Assembly (NCBI GenBank): GCA_032871835.1 | Contig: CM065297.1 | Coordinates: forward strand, 126,501 to 190,500 | Length of the DNA: 64,000 bases | From: Dipteronia dyeriana | Lineage: Eukaryota > Streptophyta > Magnoliopsida > Sapindales > Sapindaceae | Reading direction: 5' to 3' | Shown here: positions 10,856-23,225 of the stretch, piece after piece | Layout of the letters: each line of letters begins with the position of its first letter | Position numbering within the stretch: position 1 is the first letter of the stretch | Notes under the pieces: generated by a model | What the model was told of the DNA's origin: nothing | Seen by the model: only the letters and a program-made list of their open reading frames with translations | Databases searched by the model: none | Translations under genes and position numbers: made by a program

Positions 10856-13800
10856 TTAAGGATAGAAAATCTTCAGGTATTGGGCATTGCATGGTCGGGG
10901 TAAGACCCCTCTATCGGGTCGTGCAATCCAATCTGCTCCATGGCTAGCTATTCCTTCAATTTTGTACGGGCTTTCCCACTTATCAGTCAGGGAACCTGCA
11001 GCTTTGTTTTTTGTATTAAATGACACTTTTTTGAGTACCAGGTCTCCTAGTTGGAATTTCATGACCCGAACATGAAAGTTGTAGTGGCGAGCTACTCTTT
11101 GTTGATATGTCATATTTCGTATTCGGAACTTCTCCCTTTTCTCTTCTAGCTCATCTAGACTATGTAACATCATATCAACATTCTGATCTTTATTACATAG
11201 CCTGACCCAGGGTGATGCATATGATGTTTCTACTGGGATAACAGCTTTTGTTCCAAACGCTAAAGTGAATGGAGTCTCTCCTATTGAAATTCTTGTTGTT
11301 ATCCGATATGCCCATAATACTTCGAGAAGTTTTCAACCCAACTTCCTTTCTTGGCATCTAGCTTTGCTTTGAGTGTATGCTTGATGATTTTGTTTACCGC
11401 TTCAGCATGCCCGTTTGTTTGAAGGTGGGCAGGTGTGGCATAGTAATTGGCAAATTGTTACTCTTTGCACAACTGTCTAAATTTTAGATTATCGAACTGA
11501 GTGTCGTTGTCAGTGATGATAGTGTTTTGGACTCCAAACCTGTAGAGTATATTTTTCTTTACGACATTTGTGGTATTTACTTCTGTGATATGCACTAAGG
11601 CTTCAGCTTCTGCCCACTTCGTGAAATAGTCAGCGACTACTATGGCATGCTTCGCTCCACTCCCCTGTCTCAACTGGCATTGGGTCGATTAAGTCCAAGC
11701 CCCACATGGCAAATGGCCATGGGGAGGTGAGGTTTCTGAGTTGTTCAGGGGGTTGTTGGATATTATTAGCAATCCTTTGGCAAGTATTGCAGTTCTCCGA
11801 ACATCGCTATGCATCTGAAAATAAAGTGGGCCAATAATAACCTTGCCTGAGTACCTTGTGTGCTAAACTTTTACCCCCAGTATGGTTTCTACAAACTCCC
11901 CCATGGATTTCCTATAATATCTGGCATGCATCTTCCTCTGATACACATCTTTAGAGTGTTCAGGAAAACCCTCTTCTATATAGTTCTCCTCCGATCAATG
12001 TGTATCTTGCTGACCGATACCTGATACATTTGGCATGTAGGGGATCTTTCAGGAGCATGGCTTCTTTCAAGAACCTTTTTAGCTGAGTCATCCAACCGTC
12101 TGGCGGTGTTCGAATTTCTGAAATTTCAAAGTTTTTTGGCTCAGCTGTGCTCGGTTTAAAAAGATGTGCGACCGAAAAAGTTTTTGGCCTGATTGTGGTT
12201 GTTGATGATGCTAGTTTGGATAAAGCATCTGCCTTTTCATTCTCCTCCCTGGGGATCTGGGCAATCTTATATTCTTTGAATTTTTGAAGAAGTTTTTTTA
12301 CTATGTCACGATAAGCTATCATGCCTTTATCTCTGGCTTCGTATTTGTCCAGGATTTGGTTGACGACTACCTGTGAGTCACTAAATATCTCGACTTCATC
12401 TGCTCCGAGGGCTATGCATACTCTGAGTCCAGCTAGTAAAGCCTCCTACTCTGCTTTATTATTTGTCACTTTGAAGTTAAATCTCATGGCACACTCGACA
12501 TCATCTTCTTCCGAGGTGCATATTACGATCCCTTCCCCGCTGCCATGAGTGTTTGAAGAGCCATCGACATATAATTTCCATGGGAAAGTTTTGCCCAACA
12601 TCTTTTTTGCTTCCAGGTTTGGTTTTGTGAACTCTGCTATAAAATCTGCCACTGGCTGGCCTTTGAGAGATGTCATGGGGACGTACTGGATATCGAATTC
12701 ACTTAGCTCGATTGCCCATTTGGTTAGTCTTCCTGAATTTTCTGCCTTTTATAGTATAAGCCTTGATTGGTTGTGAACGTCGTTTTTTCTTCGTCAGCCT
12801 TGTTCATCCAGATTTTTTTTTATCCTGAGTAGACGTCCATGATACTGAGTAATTCGTGACCTGATGTAGCGTCAACCAATTGGTCTATCCTTGGCAGTGG
12901 GAAACTATCTTTTAGGCATGCCTTATTTAAATTTGTGAAATCTACTCACATTCTCCACTGACCGTTTTTCTTTTGGCCTAGGACCACATTAGCTACCTAT
13001 TGAGGATAGCTAATCTCACTAATTGACCCTACAACGAGTAACTTTTGCATTTTCTGCTTGATTGTCTGGCTTCTTTCTAGATTAAAAAACCTTCTCTTTT
13101 GTATTACTGGTTTTACATTCGGTATCTATCCCGACCATGTCTTCATGACTCCAGGCGAACACATCCTTGTATTCTTTGAGCAAATCAGTGAGGCTTTGTT
13201 TGACTTTTCCTTCCAAGTTGGCCCCGATCTTGATCTTCTTATCTGGTTCATCTTATTTCAAGATTAATTCTTCGACTGGTTCATTTTTGGACTCCTTTGG
13301 TTCTTCCCTCGGATCAAATTCCAATGATAGTGACTCTTTATTCTGATTTTGCTGTGTTATGGTGCATACTTGTTCACCATCATTTCTATCTTTGTAAACC
13401 GATAGATTAGCTCTTTGGGCCATCTCCTAGGACCCCTTGACTACTCCGACTCCCTGTTCGGTAGGGAATTTGATCATTAGGGCGTAAGTAGCTGTTACAG
13501 CCTTGGTTTTATTCAAGAATAGTCGACTTAACAATGCATTATATGACCAATTATCTAAGTCTACCACTACAAAATCGAGTAAAACTGTTCTTTGACACGG
13601 TGCCACTCTAATTTTTAAGAGTAACTTTACTGTCCTGAGAGCCCTGACCTTAACTCCCCCGAATCATCTAAGTGGAGTATGAAAATGCTGTAAATCTTTT
13701 CGGTCCAACCTGTGTTGATCGTAGACAGCTACATTGAGAATGTTTACTGAACTTCCATTGTCTTTTCAGATTCTCCTGACTTCATTGTGTCTTATTCGGC

Positions 13801-13875
13801 CACTTATGACCAGGGCGTTGTTTGGTTGAACTACGACCCCTTGTGAGTCAGCTTCTGTGAATATTATTAGGTCCC
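10856..13875 (-). pseudogene. pol of gypsy C: protease, partial RT, second RNase H, integrase
   Basis: Minus strand. Protease: DNGSSVNIL near 13746-13772 (usually DxGSS) and later NWSYNALLSRL. RT: a pre-RT segment with SHEDMVGID, then NGQWRM(stop)VDFTNLNKA, PLPRIDQLVDATSGHELLS and TTFTTNQGLYY. The frame then jumps at about 12748 into SGRLTKWAIELSEFDIQY, the tail of the first RNase H, so the YxDD core and most of RNase H are deleted. Second RNase H: 11960-12676, with WKLYVDGSSNTHGSGEG, VTNNKAE and EIFSDSQVVVNQ. Integrase: 11458-11673 has DYFTKW and DNDTQF, and the C-terminal part (10856-11173) ends QYLKIFYP. Numerous stops and shifts. The second RNase H and overall order fit the Tat lineage. 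Confidence 0.88.
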
Positions 13876-13876
13876 A

Positions 13877-15557
13877 TCATTCCTTTACCCTTTTTGGGTC
13901 TGGTTCGACCGAGTTCACATCAAAGTATTGTCTCGCCTCTACCGCTTCTCTGATTTCTTGTGTTCGCTCTCGGTTACTTCTTCCAGTTGATGGCCCTCCA
14001 AAGATTGTTTGTATTACTTCATTGGCCTCGGGGCTTGCCCTTTGGTTTCGACCGAAGCTATAATCGACCCTAGTCTCTTTCTTTATTTCTGACCTCTCAT
14101 CACTTTTCAAGATTATATCCTGTAAGTGTCCTTCCTGAATGAGGGTTTCTATGTAATCTCTTTGCTGGTAACACTTGGAAGTCTCATGACTGGTTTCGTT
14201 ATGGAATCTGCAGTATTTGGTTGTATCTCGGAGGGCAAACTGAGATTGTCGGTGTGGCTTTTTTACCAGATTCTTTTCTTCCAGTATGGCCAGGATTTCT
14301 TTCTGTTTTTTTCTGAGGGGGGTGTAGTTTGCGTATTTTCCTTGGAATTTCTCAGTGGTTTAGTCGGCATTACGTCCGCTTGCTCCATTCTTGCTTTTTT
14401 CTTTGTCGTTTCTTTTTTGTTTTCCCTTTTGGTTTTGTACCTTTGACTCGGTATCTTTTTTGGATTTTCCTCCGTGCATATACTATCCTCCCCGTGGCTA
14501 ACTCTTCTTTTTCGGCCAGTGCATATCCTCCTGCCATGTCCATCATATTTGCATATCTGGTTAGACGGGCTCTTCTTAAGTCAAAAGATAGTTGTCCATC
14601 ATGTAAGTTATTTATGAATGCAGCAATTATTGCTTCGTCGTTTGCACTGCCGATTTCTGATACCGCCTGGCCGAATCTCACCAGGTATTTCTTTATCGAC
14701 TCATCTTTCCCTTGTTTCAGCTGAGAAAAGTAAGCCACTGATTTCTTCCTGTGTAAGTTGCCTAGATATTGTCTTAAGAAACTTATGCTTAATTCACCAA
14801 AACTTCTGATGCATGCAGGGGGCAATCTTCCGAACCATCTTGAACTCGTGTCTCCTCGAGTCTGTGGGAAGTTGAGACATAATAAAGGGTCACTGCGGGC
14901 ATACTGAGCTATATCACTTTTATACCGTATGAGGTGTTCTTTGGGATCTGTATCCTTCTTGAACTGTTCCACGTGCGGCATCCTAAATCTTTATGGGAAT
15001 GGAGTTCGCAGGATGTCCCTAGTGAATGGACTATCAGAATAGTCGTTGGAAAAGTCATTGTACCCATTACGTCTAACCAGTGCATCCATTTGACGCCTAT
15101 TATTTTCGACTTCTCAAATCATGCTCTAAATTATGACATCTCTATCTTCCACCAGATCCCCATGATGGTTAAACCACTGAGTGACTGTCATACCTATCTT
15201 AGGATCCTCATCGCTTTGCTACCGAGTCTCTCGAGTTGATCCTTATAGGTGTATCGTTCTGTGACGGCACTTGCGATGGTGACGATCATTTTCCTCTGAT
15301 GAAGACCGATCCCTGTGTTGGTCATGCTTACGGTGTCTAGCATGGGCTGTTTGATCATGGCTCTACCTTTGGCCTGGTTGCTTTTCTTCGAATGTTTCAC
15401 GTCTAGCTTGACTAATTGGAAAGGATTTCCTTCCAATTTCTGGTGCATCTGGCTCTGGACCGACTATAACCGAGCGAAGCCTTGTAAGTTGAGGATTAGG
15501 AGCTTGTGTCTTTTCTGCAGCTAGTAGATCGACTCCTTCCCTTCCCGCGTCCTCCAC
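13877..15557 (-). pseudogene. gag of gypsy C
   Basis: The longest open part (14370-14981) has the Retrotrans_gag pattern: SRWFGRLPPACIRSFGELS, then FLRQYLGN, then SIKKYLVRFGQAVSEI and FINNLHDGQLSFDL, followed by a basic Lys/Arg-rich tail. This is the capsid-like part that packages element RNA in the cytoplasm. The downstream piece 13877-14110 has the VIQTIFGGPSTGRSNRER motif typical of the gag-protease border in Tat elements. Upstream pieces (15194-15557) are out of frame. I see no clear CCHC knuckle. Stops between the pieces make it a pseudogene and the true start is uncertain. Confidence 0.82.
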
Positions 15558-15781
15558 CAGCTATTGTAGTGCCTCATGAAAATGTCGTGTCAAATTTTCC
15601 CTGGTCAAAGGGATTTGTTAAATCCTCGCCAGAGATGTTGGTTGGTTGGTTCTCGGTGGTTATGGCGAGATCTCGTGAACTATTGCCAATATGGACATTA
15701 TCTGGAGATTTTTGGATATCCCCAGAACTATTTTTGCTTCCCGCCAATACCTTTAATCAAATCAGAGGTTCAATGCCCCTC

Positions 15782-15794
15782 TTTCTAGCGCCAA
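15782..15794 (-). other. Primer binding site of gypsy C
   Basis: Minus-strand TTGGCGCTAGAAA begins two to three bases after the 5' LTR end (15796). The TGGCGC start is typical of gypsy elements not primed by initiator Met tRNA. I cannot name the tRNA with certainty. Confidence 0.65.
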
Positions 15795-15795
15795 T

Positions 15796-16712
15796 TGTTG
15801 TTGTCGATTTATGGATGTATAAGAAAAGACAACAAGATTGGATTTTATTTGTGATTTCAAAGAGAAAGAGAAGGAGAAAGTAATTTAACACAGGTTTTAC
15901 GTGGTAAAACTCTGATGACCGGAGAAATGTCCACAGGTGGCTGAATAAATAACTGAGCCAAAATCCACTATTGAAAAAGATTTACAACTCTCGATCTCTC
16001 TTTTTTCTCTCTGTATATTGCTATATCTCTTTTATGACAAGATTATAGGTCTATTTATATGTACATAGAACCCTAATTACTATTGTACAAGTAATGAAAG
16101 ATTCTTGTATTTAATTATGATTTGGTTACTTTGTTTGGAGTAGTCTGTCTTCCTTCCTATTTTGGAGATTCGTATAGAGATCGAATGAGATTCTAGTGAT
16201 ATAGTCCAGTTAGAACTTATTTCCATATAATTGCGTTGTCTTTTTAAAGAAATAAATTTTTTCCCTTGTTTGGAACCTTTTTCCTGTTTGGTATTCTATT
16301 CATCTTGGAATTCTTCTTTGACACGGATATCTTTGCTTGTTTTAACATGATTCTTGGTTCGTGTGCGAGTTATGTGCTGGGCTTCTTTATCCGGGTTTCT
16401 TTATGTTTGTCCCGAGTAGAACATGATGCTAGCTGGTCCCAAATGACGTCATCTGATCCAGAGTAGAACATGACGTTAGCTAACCTCGAGCGACGTTAAC
16501 TGATCCTGAGTAGAATATGACGTCAATTGATCCCGAGTAGGTTTTGCTCAATACTTATTTTTATATTTACTCGGGTTCCTCTTCTTTGGAGGTATCTTAT
16601 GGGATATTTTCTGGATGCCAATTTGGATGTCTACCTAGCAATTTTATCCTGGCAATTTTATGCTAATTTTATGCCAACTCAGATGTACATTTAATAAAAT
16701 TTGCATACCACA
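15796..16712 (-). repeat. 5' LTR of gypsy C
   Basis: 917 bp, TGTGG...CAACA on the minus strand, partner of 3806-4694. It differs from that copy by scattered substitutions and small indels, including a partial duplication 'ggcaattttat' near 16640-16675. Confidence 0.93.
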
Positions 16713-16717
16713 AGGTG
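16713..16717. repeat. Target-site duplication of gypsy C, right copy (AGGTG)
   Basis: Identical to 3801-3805. The leader of element A resumes here. Confidence 0.93.
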
Positions 16718-17280
16718 CATTAAAATGTTGAGTGAGAGAGGAATATATGAGACATATATCCTGTGGTCTCCATCATTATTTCAACACCGTGAGATCCGAG
16801 TGGGGCCACGTGACGGCTTTGCTTTCGTCCTCCCTAAAGAGGATTTCCACAAACTTAAATACCAAGGTTGACTTCCTAACAGATAGGATTTCTGAAGGTA
16901 TTTCGGGATTGACCGACCTTAAGGCGGCAATTCTCTAGTTAAGCTAATGAAATCTGAAATAGTGGGTTACACTCACGAAGGTTTTGATTAAGTTTGTTAA
17001 TTAAAAACCTGACTGAATAAACGTTGGTTGAATGATATGGAATAAAAGTTATTCTAGAATATCATTTGATTGAGATTGTCTCGCTCCAACATGCAAAGAC
17101 TTAACCGACCCTTAGGCGGCACTTCTTTGTGGTATGTTGGATTGTCGTGATATAGTAACTAGTTTTAGGGTAGTTCTAGTTCGTTAAACATCCGCATGCA
17201 TTATTTTTAAATTGATGCCAAAACACTCGCACTTGTTTTAAATAAATGACTAAATGAATGTTTTATTTAATTCAGGAATA
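16718..17280 (+). other. Leader of element A, second part
   Basis: Noncoding 5' leader between gypsy C and the gag ATG at 17281. It contains a spaced direct repeat: 'accgaccttaaggcggcaa' near 16910 and 'accgacccttaggcggcac' near 17104. I see no splice or coding signal that I trust. Confidence 0.6.
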
Positions 17281-20200
17281 ATGTCTACTGCATTACTCCA
17301 AATTCTCGCAAACGACATATTAACTGGTGATAACTACACTAAGTAGAAACTTAACATTAATGCAATTTTGGTCACCAAAGGCCTCAACTTTGTGCTTATG
17401 AAGGAATGTCCTCCAGTGCCTGCTGCCAATGCCACATGAACTGTTCGTGAGGCATACCAGCGATGGTTCTCATCTGATGAAGAGGACCGAACATATCTGT
17501 TGGCTTCAATGACAGACGTGATTGTCACAAAGTATGAAGCAATGATTCAACATTTTAAATCATAGAGTCATTGCAAGGTATGTTCGGCCAGCCCTTCAAG
17601 CAAAAGCGACACAAAGTTGCTCGTTCCACTATGCTCTCTCACATGAATGAAGGTACGTCAGTTTCGGAACATGTCCGGAGCATGATGTCTTACTTCAACA
17701 AGGCAAAAGTCAATGGCGGGGCTATTGATGAACCCAGTCAAGTGAGCATCATACTGACTACTCTTTCGAAGAGTTTCAATCGCTTTAAGAGTAACTACGA
17801 GATGAACAAGTTAAGGTTCAATCTCACATAGCTGCTCAATAAGCTCACTACATTTGAGTTCTTGAATAAGAACAATAAGGGCAAGACTGATGAGACAAAT
17901 GTTGTTGAACCATCTTCCTCCAATAATAAAAAGAGGAAGAGGTCTGCTGGGAAGGCGATAGGTAAGCCCAAACCCAAGAAAGCCCAAAGAAAGAAGAAGT
18001 CCAAGAAAGATAAATATGATTTACTTGTTCTTGAGTCATGTTTAGTGGAAGATGATTCTTCACCCTGGATAGTTTATTCAGGGGCCACTAACCATGTTTG
18101 TTTTTCTTTGCAATGGATTGATTCTTGGACACAGCTAGAGGAGCAAGCCTTCTTAATACGTGTGAGGCTAGGGGATGTCGTGTTTGCACGAGCAGTGGAC
18201 GTAATTAGATTACGTTTGTGTAATAATTATATATTGTTGGACAATGTATTTTATATTCCTGGATTTACACAGATTTTGATTTCCGTTTCTAAGTTGCTAG
18301 AACAAAAATATTATGTTTATTTTAATAATAAGTCTCTTATTATTGGAAAGAATGGTCTGAATATTTGTTCAAGAACAAATGAAAACAATTTGTTTATGTC
18401 AAGACCGTTAATACATATTACACTGCTCAACAATAAAATGTTTAAGGTTGAAAAACCAAAAACTAAATGACTTAAGATTTCTTCAGATAATGTCACGTAT
18501 CTCTTGCATCTAAGGCATGGTCATATCAACCTTGGCCGGATAGAAAAACTTGTAAAAAACAGACCTTTAAGTGAGTTAAAGGTTGACACCTTACCTGTCT
18601 GTGAATCTTGTATGAAAGGTAAGATGACTAAGAGACCTTTTACTGGAAAAAGGCTTACAGCTAAAGAACCGTTAGAGCTAAAGAACCGCTAAAGCTTATA
18701 CATACAGACATTTTCAGACCGATGAATGTTAAAGCTAGGGGTGGTTATGAGTATTATGTCACCTTTATAGATGACTACTCAAGATATGGATATGTCTACC
18801 TGATGCAACGAAAGTCAGAAACATTTGAAAAGTTCAAAGAATTTCGAGCAGAAGTTGAGAATCAATTAGGTGGGACTATCAAGTCACTACGATCGGAACG
18901 TGGAGGTGATTACCTTGACCAAAAGTTTGAAGACTTCATGGTCGAGCATGGGATAGTTTCCCAACCCACATCTCCCAGTACACCTCAGCAAAATGGTGTA
19001 GCGGAGAGGAAAAATAGAACCCTAATGGAAATGGTGAGATCTATGATTAGTTTCTCATCAATACCAAATTCCTTCGGGGGATATGCGTTACAAAGAGTGA
19101 CATACATTTTGAATGTGGTGACATCCAAATCTGTTCCTAAGACTCCCCTAGAGTTGTGAAATGGTCGTAGAGCTAGTTTGTTACATTTCTACATATGGGG
19201 TTGTCCAGCACACTTGCCAAAGAATAGAAGTGGAAAGCTAGACTCCAATTTTGTTGTCTGCCTATTTGTAAGATACTCCATTGAGACCAGAGGTGGACAC
19301 TTTTATAGTCCCGAAGATAACAAAGTATTTGTATCGACAAATGCAACATTTTTTGAGGAAAATTATATTATTGACCATAAACCTCGTTCTAAGATTGTAT
19401 TGAATGAGTTAAAGCCTAGTGAGACTAGTGCTTCATCAGCAAGAGTTGTTGATCCATAAACATCTGAGAGTCAGATGGTTTTTAATCAGGATACACTACC
19501 GCCTAAACGTAGTGAGAGGGTTGTGAGAGGGTTGTGAGACAACCTGAATGCTATTTAGGTATAGATGAGGGATAAGGCATTGTCTCTGCTGATAGTGTGG
19601 ATGATCCATTGACATTTAAGAATGCAATGGAAGATCCTGATAAAGTGGAATGGCTTAAAGCCATGAATCTCTAGATGGAGTCCATGTAATCTAACTCAGT
19701 CTCGGATCTTGTAGACTTATCGGATAGGGTAAAACCCATAGGGTGTAAGTGGATCTACAAGAGAAAGAGAAAGAGAAGAGTAGACGGAAAGGCAGAGACC
19801 TTCAAAGCAAGGCTAGTGGCCAAGGGTTATACCCAGAAAGAGGGGGTCGATTATGAAGAAACCTTCTCGCCAGTTGCTATGTTTAAGTCTATTAGGATTC
19901 TCTTATCCATTGTTGCCTATTTCGATTATTAAATTAGGTAAATAGATGTCAAGACTGCATTCTTGAATGACAATCTTGATGAGAGCATTTATATGATGCA
20001 ACCAGAGGGATTTATGTCTCCAGATCAAGAGCAAGAGGTTTGCAAGCTGCAAAGGTCCATCTATGGACTTAAGTAAGCATCTAGATCTTGGAACAAAAGG
20101 TTTGACGATGTGATCAAAACCTATGACTTCGAGCAGAACGTCGACGAGCCTATTGTCTACAAGCGCATCATTGACAAGAAAGTAGTTTTCTTAATCCTCT

Positions 20201-21164
20201 AAGTATATGATATCCTACTTAATGGGAATGATGTGGGAGTATTGTCTGATGTAAAGGGATGGCTAGCTAGCCTATTCCAAATGAATTATTTGGGAGAGGC
20301 GAGTTATGTTCTAGGGATCCAACTTATAAGGGATCATAAGAACAAACTCATAGCACTGTCTCAGGCATCATATATCGACAAGATTCTTATACAATTTTTG
20401 ATGTAAAACTCCAAGAAATGTAATTTACCTTCTAGGCATGAAGTTCACTTGCGTAAGGAATAGTGTCCTTAGACACCTCAAGAAGTTGAGGATATGAGAT
20501 GTGTACCCTATGCATCGGCAGCAGGTAGTCTTATATATGCTATGTTATGCACGAGATCGAACATCTGCTATGCAATAAAAGTAGTCAGCAGATACCAGTC
20601 TAACACATGATTGGATCACTAGGTTGATGTCAAGACTATTCTCAAGTATCTTCGGAGAACGAGAAGTTATATGCTAGTGTATTCCAGGTAGGATTAAATT
20701 CAGTTAGGATACACGGATTCTGATTTTCAGTAAGACAGGGATTCTAAGAAATCCACGTCTGGATTAGTATTCACCCTGGGTGGTAGAGCCATTGTGTGGA
20801 GAAGTATCAAGCAATCTTGCATTGCTGGCTCCACCACAGAAGCCGAATATGTAGCTGCTTGTGAAGCTGCTAAAGAGGTTGTTTGGCTCCATAAGTTCTT
20901 GAGTGATCTTGAAGATGTCTATACCTGGATAAGTCCATCATACTTTATTTTGATAACATTGGTGTTGTGGCTAAGTCCAATGAATCAAGAAGCCATAAAA
21001 GAGGGAAGCATATAGAGAGAAAGTACCATCTCATTAGAGAGATAGTGTAGAGAAGAGATGTGATTGTCACAAAGATAGCCTCACAAGACAATCATGTTGA
21101 TCAATTTATGAAGACATTACCGGCTAAAGTGTTTTTGGGTCACCTAGATGGCCTAGGGTTATGA
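17281..21164 (+). pseudogene. gag-pol polyprotein of copia A
   Basis: Starts MSTALLQILANDILTGDNY. Gag: stops at the usual Trp (NYTK-stop) and NAT-stop, then the 17571-17831 piece and a Lys-rich stretch (17862-18020). No CCHC knuckle is clear. Protease: WIVYSGATNHVC at about 18066, where the catalytic Asp of DSG is Tyr. Integrase: LRHGHINLGRI, CESC, HTDIF, then RSERGGDYLD (second Asp is Glu, 18896-18898) and NGVAERKNRT with the Glu kept. RT: 19590-20330 with KWIYKRKRK and KTAFLNDNLDESIYMMQPEG; YVDD reads stop-V-Y-D at 20200-20211. RNase H: SDFQ, STTEAEYVAA and a stop after LGHLDGLGL. Dead copy. Confidence 0.92.
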
Positions 21165-21189
21165 GACATGCCTCACATGATTTAGTGCA

Positions 21190-21199
21190 GGTGGGAGAT
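21190..21199 (+). other. Polypurine tract of element A
   Basis: GGTGGGAGAT lies immediately before the LTR start TGTTAGGG. Confidence 0.8.
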
Positions 21200-23167
21200 T
21201 GTTAGGGTTTATGCCCTAAAAATGTCATGGATTTATGAAATAAATAAAAGGAAAAGTTCAATTCATTCTTGTTGTGTTGTTTATTTTATAATATGTGTAT
21301 ATATTTAACATCCAAGATTGTCAGATGTAACCTCGAACAGTGTATATGAGTGTCATATACAGTATACAGATGGATACAGTAAGACGTGCAATCTAAAGAG
21401 TCTAAAGATAACAAATAAGGCTGGGTACTTTATTTGTGGTTAATCTATAGTTGCGGTCCATTCCGTAATGTATAGTGATTCTATTCTGAATCGTTCATAT
21501 GAGATATGGGAATAGAGGCACATTGTATGATGTGATCATATAGGACTGGGCCATGATATATATGAATCTCTCACCAAGATCCGTTTACCGATGAGATTCA
21601 TATATATATATATATCAACTAATGATGGCTATATGTGGGTGATCTTAATTCTGAGTGTCTTATCGATTTCTTTAGGTTAGATCATGGTCTTTGATTTACA
21701 ATATACTCCGTATGTTAGGATTGCGGTTTGACTTGTGGCTGGGAAGGTTTGTACACAATAGTGGAATCCACTTCTTCTTGTGAGAAGTAGATGGTAGTTC
21801 AATTAAGGTCCGTGAGGAAATAAGATTTATTATCATTAGAGAATCAATGGTACTTAAAGGATATATGTAATTAGAGGGGTATAACGGATATTATGACCTA
21901 ACTCTAATTATGAACTATTGTGGAGGATCACACCATATGTAATAGCTATATCGATGGACACCGAGTTGTATCGGTTTTCGTAAAAGCTTCTACAGTTGAA
22001 AGAGTGCAGCTTCGGGTTTTTAGAGGAATAAAACCGGAGTCAATAATCAAGAAATATTAATTAGAGAGTTTAATTAATGATTCTGAGGATTATTGGAGCT
22101 CAAAATACTATGGGTCCATTAGGTCCCCTTACTAGCCCGATCGATTTAGGTAACAAGGGTCACGGTTAACTAATTGGATTGTCCAATTAGTTGTGTTACG
22201 AAAGTGACACGTGTTTATTCGGGAATTACTTGAATAATGAGATTATTTAATTAATGAATGTTAATAGTTAAATTAATTAAATAATTAGATTATTTAATTA
22301 TATTGATAATTATGAATTATTAATTAACTATTGATTGGAGGGTGTTAGTTGATATATGGATTTAAGTGAAGATAAAATAATAGAATTATTTTATTTTTAC
22401 TAAATCATTTATCTAAGTATTTGAATTTAATTTTCAATTTAAAATACTTATTATCACTTTTAATATATTTGATATATTTGAAAAGAATAATTAAAAGATA
22501 TATATCAATTAATAACACAAGAGATTGCATTGGATGCAAATTGGTGTATGCACATATATAAGTGTTTGTATATATATATATATATAAGAGAACACCCAAA
22601 AAAACAAAAGGGAAGAGAATTTTCATATAACGCAAGTAGAGGCGTGAGACATAGATTCAAAAAAAAAAGTTGATTTTGTTTCTTTTTTTGTGTGTACCTA
22701 GTACACATGCAAAATAAAAACATAAGTTTTATATGAGATGCAATTTATGTGTGCGTGAAATCAATACACCAAATTGAGAAGAAAGAGTTTCTTCAAGTAT
22801 TTCTCTACATCCTCCATTCAAGTTCTTGAGACCGTGACGCGCCCACTCGCAGTTACTTGTCCCGGGAGATAGCGAGAAAGATCGAGTGGTTCAGACAGGA
22901 GCACATCGTAAAGTGAAAGAGTCTCTGAAAGTTGGAAAGATTGGTTCAGACAGGAGCATATCGTAAAGTGAAAGAGCCTCCAAACATTGGTAAGATTTTC
23001 TTCTTCTGATTATATCGATTTCAATTTTCTGTGTATACATATTGTATGTATTAGTTCTGAAAATTAATTACAATCCCAAGTTCACTGGTTTTAGATACAG
23101 ATTATGATATGTATTACAAATTTTAAAACCTAGTTCCGTTGCGTAATCGGTGAACGGGGTTCCAACA
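21200..23167 (+). repeat. 3' LTR of element A
   Basis: 1968 bp, TGTTAGGGTTTATG...GGTTCCAACA. Its distal half matches 1733-2713, and most of its length is related to the LTR of element F (36622-38374), so A and F are one family. It holds AT dinucleotide runs (21600-21616, 22569-22586). The second run leads into TATATAAGAG, a possible TATA box. Confidence 0.92.
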
Positions 23168-23225
23168 TCTTCAAGGTAGATTAAGGTTTGGCAGGAATCT
23201 TCTAGTCAGCCCAGATCATTTTACT

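Larger units (their letters stand above)
3806..16712 (-). mobile_element. Gypsy element C (Ty3/gypsy, Tat/Retand-like), full-length but defective
   Basis: Both LTRs, an AGGTG target duplication on each side, a primer site and a polypurine tract are visible. On the minus strand the order is 5' LTR, gag, protease, RT, second RNase H, integrase, minisatellite, antisense ORF region, 3' LTR. The second RNase H fused after the normal one, and an ORF on the opposite strand between integrase and the 3' LTR, are known traits of Tat elements. The RT/first RNase H core is deleted and the frames carry stops, so it cannot move on its own. A 1691 bp solo LTR (5030-6720) sits in its 3' region. Confidence 0.93.
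1733..23167 (+). mobile_element. Copia element A (Ty1/copia, Angela/TNT1-like), with nested insertions
   Basis: The order is partial 5' LTR, initiator-Met primer site, leader, gag-protease-integrase-RT-RNase H, polypurine tract and 3' LTR. This domain order (integrase before RT) defines Ty1/copia. The element is interrupted by gypsy C (3806-16712) in its leader and by an E-type LTR (1-1732) in its 5' LTR. Without these it would be about 8.5 kb in the window. A lies inside gypsy G, since G's protease region starts directly after 23167. Its left target-site copy is outside the window. LTRs of about 2 kb and the gag sequence suggest the Angela/TNT1 group, which is an inference. Confidence 0.9.
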
